DNA of 64,000 nt from Termitomyces sp. T153 (Eukaryota; Basidiomycota; Agaricomycetes; Agaricales; Lyophyllaceae), in the NCBI GenBank assembly GCA_018296165.2, contig JACKQL020000034.1:186001-250000 (forward strand), written 5' to 3'. Positions within the stretch are counted from its first letter, which is position 1, and every line of letters starts with the position of its first letter. The notes under the pieces were generated by a model, which did no database searches, had not been told where the DNA came from, and was given only the letters and a program-made list of their open reading frames with translations. Shown here piece by piece: positions 22,801 through 33,486 of this stretch. The translations under genes and the position numbers were made by a program.

Positions 22801-23074
22801 ACGCATTATTTGCAAGCTGGAAGATATGTGGAGGAAGGGGCTGCTTGTGCTCCGAAGCATCGCGATACTCAGCAGCATATTTGTGCAGAACGGAATCCGA
22901 GTTTGAAGCTACATATTTGTGAGGGTTAAGAGCGACCAGCCCTGAGGTTCCAATGCTGGTATAGATGTTGTCCGTCATGAAGCGTTCTCGAAGACATGCG
23001 ACGATGAGGTCGTCCGAGGCAGGCGATAAGTGGGATAGGTCTGTGACGGCCTCGAGCCGCTGATGGACGTTCAT
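16891..23074 (-). CDS. chitin synthase with N-terminal myosin motor domain (class V/VI type)
   Basis: Membrane enzyme that polymerises N-acetylglucosamine from UDP-GlcNAc into cell-wall chitin; its motor-like domain is linked in this family to actin and delivery to growth sites. Nine exons on the minus strand join in frame: 23074-22755, 22704-20802, 20751-19843, 19783-18758, 18705-18551, 18498-18414, 18361-17570, 17518-17465, 17406-16891. Introns are 50-59 nt with GT...AG ends. The product is 1919 residues with no internal stop, the usual length. Myosin-like domain: residues 1-740, P-loop GETGSGKS 108-115, [10 protein letters not shown] in switch I, divergent switch II (FDLPGPQ). A cytochrome b5-like domain lies at about 1104-1180, with membrane segments before and after. 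The chitin synthase domain (1250-1700) has MIDADT, EDR (1536-1538), QRRRW (1575-1579) and SWGQTRVV. The last 56 residues form a DEK_C domain. The first ATG gives [10 protein letters not shown]. It is the only intact gene here. Confidence 0.97.
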
Positions 23075-23274
23075 GGTTTTGGAGGAATTCTAACAGGCGA
23101 GGTAGCCGCTCCTGGCACTGCAAAACAGCCATTGAAAGCGCTGCGCGGTGGCCACGGTGACCAACATTATTCCCACGCTTTCACGTGCGCTCTAAACCTT
23201 CAGGATTAAAAACGAGCGATTATACAACTATCACTGCTGGTACTGGAATCTGTTTCCAATAGGAGAGGAGTCAA
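23075..23274 (-). promoter_or_regulatory. short upstream region of the chitin synthase gene
   Basis: About 200 bases between the start codon and the CpG-poor repeat DNA. CpG sites are frequent to about 23220 (GCTGCGCGGTGG, CACGTGCG, ACGAGCG) and then stop. This must hold the core promoter and 5' UTR unless the promoter extends into repeats. I see no convincing TATA box or named operator; CACGTG at 23182-23187 is an E-box-like palindrome. Confidence 0.5.
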
Positions 23275-24184
23275 AGAAATGTGTTATGCCATTTCTTTGG
23301 CCACTTTTCATTCAGAAAAAAACATGCAGGATCTGATCTTCCCTGACAGTCTAACTCTCCATCCACAGCCTCAGTACCATCTGTTTGTTTTTGTCCTGCA
23401 TCTATCATATTGACTGTTCCATTCAGCCCCACTCATCACCCCCTCACTCCCCTAGGCCCTCTGTGCCCTGCATCTTGTGTTCTGCACCCCCTCCAGAAAC
23501 TTGCAAGATCACACCTTCCCCAGTGGATCCTTTTAGGGCCACTCAGTGATGCACAGATAAATGCCCATGTCATCCCCCCAAATGTTGAGTCACTGCCCAG
23601 AACATGGACTCCTTTCTACACACCAGCCCAACTTGACAGAAACTGTCTTCTCTGCCAATAAATCCTGCTTGCCTTCCTCCTTCTCCATCCAAATTTCTCA
23701 CTATTTTTCAGACCTCCAGCACCAGCATCACACAGCACATCCCACATGCCTGCACTCTCCTTTCAGAGAGTACTGCCCTTCCCACCTCTACTTCCACAGT
23801 CCAGCTTGGCCATCTTTTACAGGTGCCTATGCTGCCAAAGGATCCTTCCTCTGTTCCTCAGCTATTCAGCACCTATCCCCTACATGTGGCCTCCCCTACA
23901 AGCCAGCTTTCTTTATCCCACTATGGGAACTTCACAAGAGATATTCACTGGCTTATCTCCTCCTGATACAGGGGTTTCTCTGTAGTAGAACCACATCTAT
24001 TGGCCCTCCTCCCACCACTTTCCATCAGCCTTTCTTAGGTGCATGCTTGTTCCTGCTCATTCCTGAACACTACCCCCAAGGTATTGGCCTTACTCAACTC
24101 AAATGCTTGTGTCATTCCAATTTGGATTCAGCACATTTTCAATGCAGGGTTAGTCTGTATATGGTCCCTTGGACCTGTTGACAA
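23275..24184. other. CpG-poor relic DNA without recognisable gene
   Basis: Low-CpG, cytosine-rich plus strand with open stretches (for example 23561-24181) whose translations are rich in Pro, Ser, Leu and Cys and match nothing I know. They are probably open by chance. It lies upstream of the relic frame at 24185. Confidence 0.4.
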
Positions 24185-24790
24185 ATCAGGCATGTTACTT
24201 AGCAATGACAGCTCCTTATGTCATGAGGACTTGTCCCTCTCATTTGTGACTGGTAGCAAACTCCAACTTTTGGAGGCAAAGTTTGATCTGAGCAAGGAGA
24301 AAGATCTGAAGCTTCTGGAATTCATACAGACATCCAGCATGCTTATCTCCATCATTTGTCATAGCCTCAAAGCTAGTCCTGATGGCAAGATTGGCAGCCC
24401 AGTTGCTGTGAGCATTACTGATGCTTTCATGCCAAGTACTATTGCATACAGCAGCAGCATGACTTTGCAGAAGATTCCCATGCTTACTTTGCCTATAACA
24501 TGTACATCAGAACTTACCTACAGAGGCAGGGGAAATTACAGGTGTAGGACTGGCATGAGGCAGTCTTCAATAAGAAGTTTTGCCTCTTTCAATCAGACCT
24601 CATTAACAAATGTATTGGTCAACTTGTGACCTGCCTCTTTGGTTTGTCCTCTGCATAATTGGCTACTTTCTCTGGCAGACATTCCTTTTGGTCCTCCTCC
24701 AAGATGCCCTGATCTTGCTCCTCCTCAGGCCCCTCCTATCATTTTTCCTTGCAGAAAGTTTCCTAGCCTTAATCTTACTTATCTGAGTCC
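24185..24790 (+). pseudogene. relic reading frame of unknown family, split by Gy-1
   Basis: The plus strand reads LLEAKFDLSKEKDLKLLEF, IQTSSMLISIICHSLKAS and SPVAVSITDAFMPS, and in another frame FAYNMYIRTYLQRQGKLQV, EAVFNKKFCLFQSDLINKC and IGQLVTCLFG. It looks like a once real protein with frame changes. Gy-1 is inserted at 24791 with target duplication AGTCC, so the sequence from 30903 is its former continuation. I do not recognise the family. Confidence 0.4.
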
Positions 24791-25159
24791 TGTCAGAGGA
24801 CTTCCATTTCCAATCTCCACAACTTGTTCCAGCACCTCTGCAGCTTGTTTGACATCTCCAGGGCTCTTTCTAGAACCCCAGAGATCTCCAGAGAACTGCA
24901 GAGTTCTCCATATTACCTCAGCAATCATTGCCCTAGGGTTAGGAGTAGCTCTGGTTGTCTGTACAGTAGTTCTCATGCCTCTGCTGCCCACTGATGTGCC
25001 GCACTGAGCAGCAGGGATTCTTAGACTGGTTCTTTTTGGATTCCCCTCTGCTAGGTGATTAGTTACTGATTGTATCATTGTCTACTCTGCTAATATACTT
25101 TGAATTCCCCTCTGCTAGCTGTGTGACTCTGATCTGCCACTCTGGAGGTTGCCCTTACA
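24791..25159 (+). repeat. Gy-1 5' LTR (type A)
   Basis: TGTCAGAGGACTTCC to GGTTGCCCTTACA, 369 bp. The 11-mer that pairs with the primer site lies at 25023-25033 and has one mismatch here (AGACTGGTTCT). The motif CCCCTCTGCTAG occurs twice after it. Confidence 0.95.
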
Positions 25160-25161
25160 GC

Positions 25162-25172
25162 AGAACAAGTCT
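25162..25172 (+). other. Gy-1 self-primer binding site
   Basis: AGAACAAGTCT, two bases after the LTR. It is the exact reverse complement of AGACTTGTTCT at 30766-30776 in the 3' LTR. No match to a tRNA 3' end (TGG start) is seen. The layout equals Tf1, whose mRNA 5' end folds back to prime minus-strand synthesis. Confidence 0.8.
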
Positions 25173-25279
25173 CCTAAAACTAGTCTGGAAGCCCCTCATA
25201 GCCACAAGGAACTTCTAAGCTGCAATCCATCACTTCTCCACCAGGATTAAACACTGCAGAGTGCTATGTCTTAGCCTGC

Positions 25280-26488
25280 CAACCCAGACACACCCTCAGA
25301 GGCCCTGGCCCTGCAGGACAAAGCCTGGACTCACCTGCTTCACCTAGAAACCCAGGTGCAACTAACACAATCATCTCTCACCCACCATACTACCAAACTC
25401 TCTACCCTCCATCAAACAACCGATCTTATCTCCCAATCACTCCAGGCACTGCTCAAACACCTACCTCTAATTCTGCCCCTCCTGTGGCTGTGGAACCAGC
25501 CCCAACCACATCTGCACCCATCTCCACAGCTCTGGTCACCTGATGGCCACAAATTCCATGTTCTGCACTACCAGACACATATGATGGTGCCCACTCTGGC
25601 AGAGAGCAATTCCTGCAGTCTTGCCTCACCTATATCCACCTCAGCAGAGATGCCTTTGACTCTGATGCATTGAAAATAGCCTGGGTGCTGTCATACATGA
25701 AGATCAGACGTGCTTCTACCTACACACTGCAAGTCTTCCATTGTTCCAGAGGTATTGGAAGCTTTCTAGACTAGGCCGCCTTTAAGAAGGACTTCCATGT
25801 GGAGCTTTTCCCATTAGACCCTGCCAAGACTGCAGCCTTGACACTATGTGATAGGGAGCAGTATAGACAAGGAAAGCGTACACTGGATGAGTACATTGAC
25901 TTGTTCTAGGCTCTAGTTGAGCAGGCCACCTACCTCAATGGCCTCCAACTATGCCTCACCTTTTGGGATGGCTTGCACCTTGCACTGGTGGAACACATTG
26001 ACAATTTGGCAGAGGGTTGCCCTGACAATGAAAAGATTGTGTCATGGTATGAGGTGGCCTGGGACCAATGACAATTCAAGGAGATTTGGAGGGAGCTCCA
26101 CCACTTCCATTCCGCACTGTGCCCAGCTCCAATCAGCAATGTCCACCACCCCACACCTGCCCATCCAATGCTGGCCCTTACTCCAGCCATCCCCACAGCA
26201 TGCCCCCTGCTGCTAGGGATCCCCATAAACATGGATGCTGCCAGGCAGCTCTGTGCCACCCTGCTGCTGTGCTGGAGATGCCAGAAGCCTGAGCACTTTG
26301 CATGGCACTGCCCCCTGGGCCTGGAGGTATGCTACCTTTCCATGGCAGAGCAGGAAAAACTCCTCCTGCAGCTGCTGGCCACAAAGAACACTGCCAGAGC
26401 TCCATCACTGGATGAGCCTACACCAGAGTTGACTCCAGAGGAGATCAGTGTGTGTGCCTCACCTCCGGAGCTGGAAGGGGATTTTTAG
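25280..26488 (+). pseudogene. Gy-1 gag
   Basis: Frames carry LETQVQLTQSSLTHHTTKL near the start (25350), then the capsid: REQFLQSCLTYIHLSRDAFD, LDPAKTAALTLCDREQY and LCLTFWDGLHLALVEHIDNL. The CCHC knuckle is at 26270-26311 (CWRC-QKPE-H-FAWH-C), followed by LSMAEQEKLLLQLLA. Stops occur near 25544, 25776, 25909 and 26071. The same gag occurs in Gy-2, Gy-3 and Gy-5. Confidence 0.88.
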
Positions 26489-27171
26489 TTGAGCAATATA
26501 TGAGGTGCATGCCTCTGTCACTGGGTGCTAACAGGTTTTCATGTCTATCAATAGAAAATGAAACTGCCTTTTCTAACACCCTTCATTTTGAGATAAAAGA
26601 ACCTCAATGCCCCCCTCCAGATATACAGATACTAACTCTGGAGCCCCTGCTAAGCTCTCTGACACCTCCAAAGGTTTGTTGGCATGGCCCTGTCTGGATG
26701 TGTCAAATGCTTGAACAGTACATGATGGCTTCCAGCCTATCCACCAACTCCCTGTGTCTCAATGTGGAGATTGAGATGATGGACACTCAGCAAACCCGCA
26801 GAGTCATGGCTCTTCTGGACAGCAGAGCAATGGGACTGTTCTTGGACTTAGAGTTTGTCAAACACCATGGCCTGACCATGCAGCCCCTTCCCAAGCCCAT
26901 TCCTGTTTACAACATTAACAGAACACCTAACAAACAAGGTGCCATCAACTCCATGATTGACCTGGTCCTCTGCTATCAAAACTACATAGAGCATGCTGTG
27001 TTTGCCATCACCAGCTTGGGTAGGCAGGACATGCTCCTTGGTTTTACATGGCTGTATGAGCACAACTCTGAGGTCAATTGGACCAAAGGAGAGGTAACCA
27101 TGAGCAGATGCCTCCAGAAGTGCTCTGCTTGCACTGCAGAGGACAGGGCAGAGTGCCAGACCCAAGTTTAA
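26489..27171 (+). pseudogene. Gy-1 protease region
   Basis: Open over more than 200 residues (26452-27171). The catalytic site reads MALLDSRAMGLF where DSGAMGLF is expected, so the conserved glycine is arginine (GGA to AGA) and the enzyme would be inactive. GRQDMLLGFTWLYEHNSEVN is the second half. It ends with TAA at 27169-27171. Confidence 0.85.
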
Positions 27172-27499
27172 GAGCATGCAGCCATCCATGCATGTTACAC
27201 TGGCCCTCTCCCCTTTGCAGATCTAGACCTCCTGAATCCCCTGCCTCTGGCATTCTCTCATAGAGAGGCCCTCTACAAGGACAACTGGAACAGTGGTAGA
27301 GCCCTAGAGGAGGAGCATGGAGGGGAGTTTGGTGGCATATGTGAGCCAGAGTTTTCTGATGAAACAGTAGAAGTGGGGGATTGAATCTATGCTACCACTG
27401 TACACCTGCCACCCTCTGTTATAGAAATCTGGGCCAGCCAGACCATGTCCCAATGGCTGGCCCAGGCATTTGCTGCTAATGCCATGCTCTGAGAGTTCT

Positions 27500-29100
27500 A
27501 GGATGTGGTACCTCCCTACCTTCATGCATTCAAATATGTGTTCTTCAAAGCCTCGTTTGACTTGCTTCTAGAGTACAAGAGGTGGGACCATACCATTGAA
27601 CTGATGCCAGATTCTGCACCCTCCAGCTGTAAGGTCTACTCACTTGTGCTCAGGGAGCAGGATGAGCTTGATGCATTCCTGCAGGAAAACCTGGACTCTG
27701 ATTATATCCACCTGTCCAAGTCCCTGATGGCTTCTCCAGTCTTCTTCATTAAGAGGGATGGCTCACTCTGACTGGTCCAGAACTACTGGGTGCTCAATGC
27801 CATGACAGTGAAGAACTGCTACCCCCTCCCCCTCATCTCTAAGCTCATCCACTAAACTGGATGTCCAGTAGGGTTACAATAACATGTGCATCCAGGATGG
27901 AGACAAGTGGAAGGCTGCCTTCTAGACCAACCAGAGATTGTTTGAGCTGCTCATTATGTTCTTCAGACTCACTAATAGCCCTGCCACCTTTCAGACCATG
28001 ATGAATGACATCTTCTGGGACTTTATAGCAGAGGGTGTAGTGTGTGTGTACCTTGACAACATCCTCATCTATACTAAAATGCTGGAGGAACATTGTCAGA
28101 TCACTCGCCTCATTCTGGAATGCCTCTGCTAGCACCAGCTCTACCTTAAACTGAAGAAGTGCAAGTTTGAACAGACCTGGATTGAGTACTTTGGCTTGAT
28201 TGTCTTGTACAGAGCCACAGAGATGGATCTGGTGAAGGTAGCAGGTGTGGCAGAGTAGCTGGAACCCAAGAACAAGAAGGAGATGCAGGTGTTCCTTGGC
28301 TTCACAAACTTTTACCAGAGATTCATCCAGGACTTCTTGCACCATGCCTGTTCACTATTTGACCTCACCAGGAAGGATGTTATGTGGAGTTGGAGACCTC
28401 TGGAGCAGATGGCCTTTAATGCTCTCAAGTGCACTGTGACCTCCAGACCTGTCCTCCTCTTCCCAGACAACAACTCTTCCTTCTAGGTGGAGGCCAACAG
28501 CTCCAACTTTGCCACTGGAGTGGTGCTCTCACAGCAATCTCTGGAGGATGGAAAGTGGCATCTGGTGGCCTTTTACTCCAAGAGCCTGAACCACAGTGGA
28601 GTGGAACTACAAGATCTATAACAAGAAGATGCTGGCCATCATCCAGTCATTTGAGGAGTGGCAGCACCTCCTGGAAGGTGTGCAGCACAAGTTTGAGGTC
28701 TGGACAGATCACAAGAACCTCAAATACTTCCAGATGGCCAAGAAGCTCAATTGCTGACAGGCCCAGTAGTTCCTTTACCTCGCTAACTTCAACTTCTCTT
28801 TGCACCACAAGGCTGGCTGGAGCATGGGAAAACCAGATGCCCTGTTCTGGAGAGTGGACTATGGCATGGAGGAAGGGGATAATAGCAACATTGTGCTCCT
28901 CTGCCCCAAATTGTTTATGATTCAAGCCATGGAGGGTTTAGCCATCAAGGGAGTAGAAGCGGACATTCTCTAGAATATATGGCGGGGTAATTGGAACAGT
29001 CATCAGGAGGAACTTGTGGCTCAAGCTACTTGGATGCTGAAGTTAGGGCATACCACTTGTGCCAAGGTGGTCTCTGCAGACAAATGGGCCTTCTGAGATG
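27500..29100 (+). pseudogene. Gy-1 reverse transcriptase and RNase H
   Basis: Reverse transcriptase parts: FFIKRDGSL, MFFRLTNSPATFQTMMNDIF, then VVCVYLDNILIYTKML, in which the active YLDD is YLDN. QVFLGFTNFYQRFIQDF follows. RNase H and its connection give VWTDHKNLKYFQMAKKLN and HHKAGWSMGKPDALF. More than ten stops are spread through it. The order and motifs match gypsy pol. Confidence 0.9.
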
Positions 29101-30515
29101 GAATCCTGACCTTCTGTGACCATATCTATGTCCCTAACATTCTGGAGCTCCACTGGAGGATTGTGGAGCAACACCACAACTCCTGCATTGCAGGGCACTC
29201 TAGATGGTGGAAAACACTGGAGCTAGTATTGTGGAACTACTGGTGGCCCCAGATGTCTTGGTATATTGGGTCCTACACTAGTACATGTGATCTCTGCCTC
29301 CAGACCAAGCCCCAATGCCAACTCCCCTATAGACAGTTACACCCACTACCTGTGCCTGTGGAATGATGGAGCATGGCTTCCATGGACTTCATTGTAGAGC
29401 TCCCCAACACCTACAGTTACAATGAAATCATAGTGGTGGTAGACTTGTATAGCAAGTGAGTGCACTTCATTCCAACCCACACTACCTGCTCCATCATAGA
29501 TGCTGCAAATCTGTACTAGAGGAATGTCTGGAAGCTCCATGGCCTCTCCAATGCCTATGTCTCTGATTGGGGACTACAATTTATTGCAAAGTTCACCAGG
29601 GAGCTCTACCAACTGCTCAGAGTGAATGAAGCTCCACACTACTACTATCTACCACCTGCAGTCTGACGGCCAGACCAAACATGTAAACCAGGAGTTGGAG
29701 CAGTACCTCCACCTTTTTTGCAATGAGTGCCAGGATGACTGGAATAAACTCCTCCCTAATGCTAAGTTCCAATACAACAACCATGTTCATGCATCCACCC
29801 AGTTCTCTCCATTCTTCCTCAATACTAGATAGCACCTGTGTATGGGCTTTGAACTCCAGGCCAACTCTTGGAGATGTGAAGTAGTAAACAAATTTGTGTA
29901 CTGGATGAAGAGGTCATAGAAAGAGGCCTGGGCAGTGCTAGCAAAGGCAAAGGATGACATGGTGCAATATTACGACCATGGAAGGACTCCAGAGCACAAA
30001 TATCAGCCCAGAGATCAGGTCTACCTGGATGCCTCTAACATTACAACTACCTGGCCTTAAAAAAAGCTGTCACACCATCAGTTGGGACTCTTTACAGTGG
30101 AACAACAGGTAGTACTCTTAGCATATTGATTCTGGCTCCTCGTGGGGATGTGCCAGCTTCATCCAGTGTTCAACATGGTCAAACTAACTCCGACTCCTAA
30201 GGACCCTATTCTGGAGTGCTGTCTGCCACCTCTGCCACTCCCTGTGGTAGTCAATGACAACAAGGAATACAAAGTGGAGGAAATCCTGGATAGCTATTTA
30301 TTCTGGAGATGACTACAGTACAAGGTGAAGTGGAAAGGCTACAGGATTGAGGATATCTCCTGGGAGCTACAGAAGAACGTACACACCCCCAGGCTCATTA
30401 AGAAGTTCCACCAGAGACATTCAGATGCCCCATGCACCATATGAGGAATCTACCCTATTTCACCAGTGGACCAAGCAATCAGGGACTTTTTTCACCCCGC
30501 ATATCAAAACGCCAC
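29101..30515 (+). pseudogene. Gy-1 integrase with C-terminal chromodomain
   Basis: HHCC zinc region: VEQHHNSCIAGHSRWW to STCDLCLQTKP. The core has MASMDFIVELP and AYVSDWGLQF (two catalytic Asp) and DGQTKHVNQELEQYLHLF (catalytic Glu). The end carries a chromodomain at about 30253-30420: KEYKVEEILDSYLFWR, then YKVKWKGYRIEDISWELQKN. Chromodomains of this family bind modified histone H3 and steer insertion into heterochromatin, which fits the crowding of copies here. Stops are frequent. Confidence 0.9.
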
Positions 30516-30519
30516 ATGC

Positions 30520-30533
30520 TAGAGGGAGGGTGA
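30520..30533 (+). other. Gy-1 polypurine tract
   Basis: AGAGGGAGGGTGA lies directly before the 3' LTR. The same tract occurs in Gy-3 (53266-53278). Confidence 0.8.
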
Positions 30534-30902
30534 TGTTAGAGGACTTCCATTTCCAACCTCCACAACTTGTTCCAGCATCTTCACAGCTTGTTTGACATCT
30601 CCAGGGCTCTTTCTAAAACCCCAGAGATCTCCAGAGAACTGCAGAGTTCTCCATATTACCTCAGTGATCATTGCTCTAGGGTTAGGAGTAGCTCTGGTTG
30701 TCTGTACAGTAGTTCCCATGCCTCTGCTGCCTGCTGATGTGCTGCACTGAGCAGCAGGGATTCTTAGACTTGTTCTCTTTGGATTCCCCTCTGCTAGATG
30801 ATTAGTTACTGATTATATCATTGTCTACTCTGCTAATATACTTTGGATTCCCCTCTGCTAGCTGTGTGACTCCAATCTGCTGCTCCAGAGGTTGCTCTTG
30901 CA
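30534..30902 (+). repeat. Gy-1 3' LTR (type A)
   Basis: 369 bp, TGTTAGAGGACTTCC to GGTTGCTCTTGCA. It has the intact 11-mer AGACTTGTTCT at 30766-30776, 232 bases from the LTR start, the same offset as in the 5' LTR. Confidence 0.95.
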
Positions 30903-31399
30903 AGTCCATGGATTGTGATGGTGGGTTCTGCCATATCCACTACATGGTCTGCAGCAAGCAACAACCACCATTTTGGCTTGTGCACTTATGAAGGCCACAT
31001 TCTCTGATGTTCCAACAACCATCTTGTCAATAAAGAAGGAACCTTGTTCTGTTACACATATCATGGCCCTTATTCCTGCAAGGCAGCAGACTGTCTCCAT
31101 TATTATGCCTGTTACCTCTGTGGAGAGCCTGTTCACTCTGCATAGGACTGCACTGCATGAGCAATTCTTTTTCATCTCCACTCCTCTAAAAGTGGGCTGC
31201 TGGGCAGCAGTACTGGAGGCTACAAGTGCCTCAAACCATTTTTTCTGTTTTACATGGCTTATGGTCACAGTTCCTTGTTAGATTAATTTGCAATACCACC
31301 TACCTTATTACTTCTTCTCTAATGTCCTCAAACAGGCCTGAAAGATTTCTCCCTTACCTTTACCTACTTGCCCCCCAACTATGCACCTTAGAACATCAT
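30903..31399. other. right flank of Gy-1, no recognisable gene
   Basis: Continuation of the sequence that Gy-1 interrupted at 24790. The plus strand has an open stretch (30973-31281) reading MKATFSDVPTTILSIKKEPC and FISTPLKVGCWAAVLEATSA; the minus strand is also open. I cannot tell which, if either, was coding. Confidence 0.35.
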
Positions 31400-32305
31400 A
31401 ACTTTGTTATTACAAGTAAGGCCAAGACCTTTCTTAATGACGTGACTGTAGCAACCCCTTGGCAACCAAATGGCTTTCTTCCCCTATATATGGACATATT
31501 GCTAGACACATACCTTTTTACTTACCATTCCTCTTGTCGAGCTTACCAACATACTTGAATGGCATCTATACTTCAGAGACTTTGCTTATAATTTTTCACT
31601 TAGTTACAGATTGATGCCTTGTATGAACCATAAACAACTTGGCAGATGCCATTGCTGGTGGGAATTATTTGCTTACTTTCCCATACTATACTTTTGAACA
31701 GTATAAATATTGCCTGTAAATAGCTACTACAACATAGAATTCCATTGGACTTACCACCCTCGAATTGAACCCATTCATCTCTAAGCCTACCAGCTTGAGA
31801 TTTCAATTTTGCCTCTATCATTTGCTCTATTCCCTTACTATTTGTTGGCAACGACTTAGCAACAAGTCTTGCCAACTTCAACTCCAACTTAGTGTGGTAC
31901 CAACAGCTGGTGCCCTTTGCATTATCTCAACTTAGCAACATTGGTGACTGTGGCTAGTGACTAGTTTACATTTGTCTTTTGTTCAGTCTCCTTATTGCCA
32001 TCCTTCCCTTTTCTATTCTCCTCCCTAACTCCTCTACTAACTGTTAAAAGTTCACTTTGTCTTAGTGACACTTTCTGCCTTTATCCATTTTTCTTCCTGT
32101 CACTAGCAACTTAGGCTAGGGATAGCAACCATTTTCACTACACCTCTCAATACAGCTCTCGCTCTCATTCCCTGGGACAGTTACTGACTTGCCCTCAACT
32201 ATTAACTTCCTACTGCCAGCTACACTATCTAGTGACTAGTGTTGGGTTCTCTTTTTAGGTTTCCTGCACAGCACTAGGCAGCATAGGAGCAAATCAGCAG
32301 TGGTT
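31400..32305 (+). repeat. inverted copy of Gy-B LTR and leader
   Basis: Plus-strand reading matches the minus strand of 38025-39030. Shared landmarks in the same order are AAGGCCAAGACCTTT, CTTGTCGAGCTTAC, CCCATACTATACTT, GTCTTGCCAAC and TATCTAGTGACTAGTGTT, ending near GCACAGCACTAGG. Integrase sequence of Gy-B on the opposite strand begins directly after it. Confidence 0.85.
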
Positions 32306-32309
32306 GCAA

Positions 32310-33250
32310 GTATGTTGCTTCAACTATGTCAGCAGGTAGCAGAGGGTGGGTGCCAGTTGTTGCATAGTAAGGGGAGCAACCCATTCACTTGCAAACTGTA
32401 ACACATTCTGACCAAAAGACTGGATAAGTAGCTGTACTCCACCTAGACTGATCACCATCAACTGCTTTGAAGAGAGCTTGGCAAACATCAAAGTGAGGTT
32501 GCTTGACTATATAATTAGCACACTTGTTGTAACCTGAGATTCAAATGTGATGCAAGTTGTACTTCTTTGCTAAGTAGGTGATGGCTTTCAAGATTGGAAG
32601 TCTGTTGTTGGTAACAATTTTGCTAAGGGTTCCCCATCAACAGATGATGTCCTCATATAACCACTTGGCAATAGCTTCTGTGTTTTCTCTGGCAAGCATG
32701 CAGAACTCAGGGTAATGAGTTAGCAAACAGTGTCCTTCAATAATATACTTGAACTTATTGGATGGTGGCATGATCATAGTATTCATGTATATCTTGCTGA
32801 ACAAGGGGCACTGGCATAGTAACAGTTGGTGGGATGAGAACTTTTGTTGTCTGATGGACCTGGCAGAGGTGGCAAGTCCAAATATATCACACAATATCAG
32901 TGCTAACTTGAGGCCACCAAAACCATTCTAGGAGAGCTGAGCAAGTAATGAAAAGTCCTCTATGTCCTAAGTCATCATGCATGGCTTTCAAGACTCTGAA
33001 GCAACTGTTGATAGGGATGAAGAGCTTGCATGTGCCATCTCTGCTTTGTTGCCAAAGCTTGCCACCAGTGATAAAGAACATTGATGTGTAGCAAACAAAA
33101 GTGGCATATTTGTTGTTGCTAAGGCCTTCAAGTCTGATAAGGTCATTAAGCCATCTCTCAACTAGAAGCATGTGAGTGTCACTAGCAATTGCTTTAGTGC
33201 TGCAGGGTACATCACTATAAGTGGTGGTGCCATCATCTTGGAGAGGCTGA
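32310..33250 (-). pseudogene. Gy-B integrase
   Basis: The minus strand gives the zinc domain DDLGHRGLFITCSALLEWFW (32887-33171) with TCHLCQ after it, then the core with VTNNRLPILKAITYLAKKYN (catalytic D as VTDN is now VTNN) and VKQPHFDVCQALFKA, where VERRHFD with the catalytic E is expected. MGCSPYYATTGTHPLLPADI follows, then the frame is cut by the inverted leader copy. Stops are several. The sequence resembles a common basidiomycete gypsy lineage distinct from the chromodomain family. Confidence 0.83.
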
Positions 33251-33486
33251 ATATCATTGCTATTTGCTAGTCATGGGGCATTGCTATTGTCACTAATGAA
33301 AGTCACTAAGGGCTGGGGAGGCTGGAACTTGGCAAGAGGGGGTAATTGACATGAGGCTGAAGAGACTTGGCAAAGGAGTGGCAGTGGCAGCTGGACTTGA
33401 TGAATGAAGCCATGCAAGTGATTGAAACAATCCTTATAAGCAGAGTTGTCACTATTGTCAGAAAGGGGGTTGCTAGGCTGAAGCAG

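Larger units (their letters stand above)
24791..30902 (+). mobile_element. Gy-1, chromodomain Ty3/gypsy retrotransposon
   Basis: Full-length element with two 369-bp LTRs (24791-25159 and 30534-30902) and a perfect AGTCC target duplication (24786-24790 and 30903-30907). The order is self-primer site, gag with CCHC knuckle, protease, reverse transcriptase, RNase H, integrase and chromodomain, as in Tf1/sushi-type chromoviruses. All frames carry many stops and CpG is absent over long stretches. LTR divergence is modest, but the coding part is dead. Confidence 0.95.

Noticed and set aside
23410..24181. Overlapping open frames of up to 206 residues as genes
   Set aside because: Low-complexity Pro/Ser/Cys composition, overlapping frames, and loss of CpG-derived variation explain them; no motif seen.
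25160..30533. RIP as in ascomycetes as the cause of decay
   Set aside because: RIP makes CpA to TpA; here CpA and TpG are abundant and CpG is lost, which fits methyl-CpG deamination.
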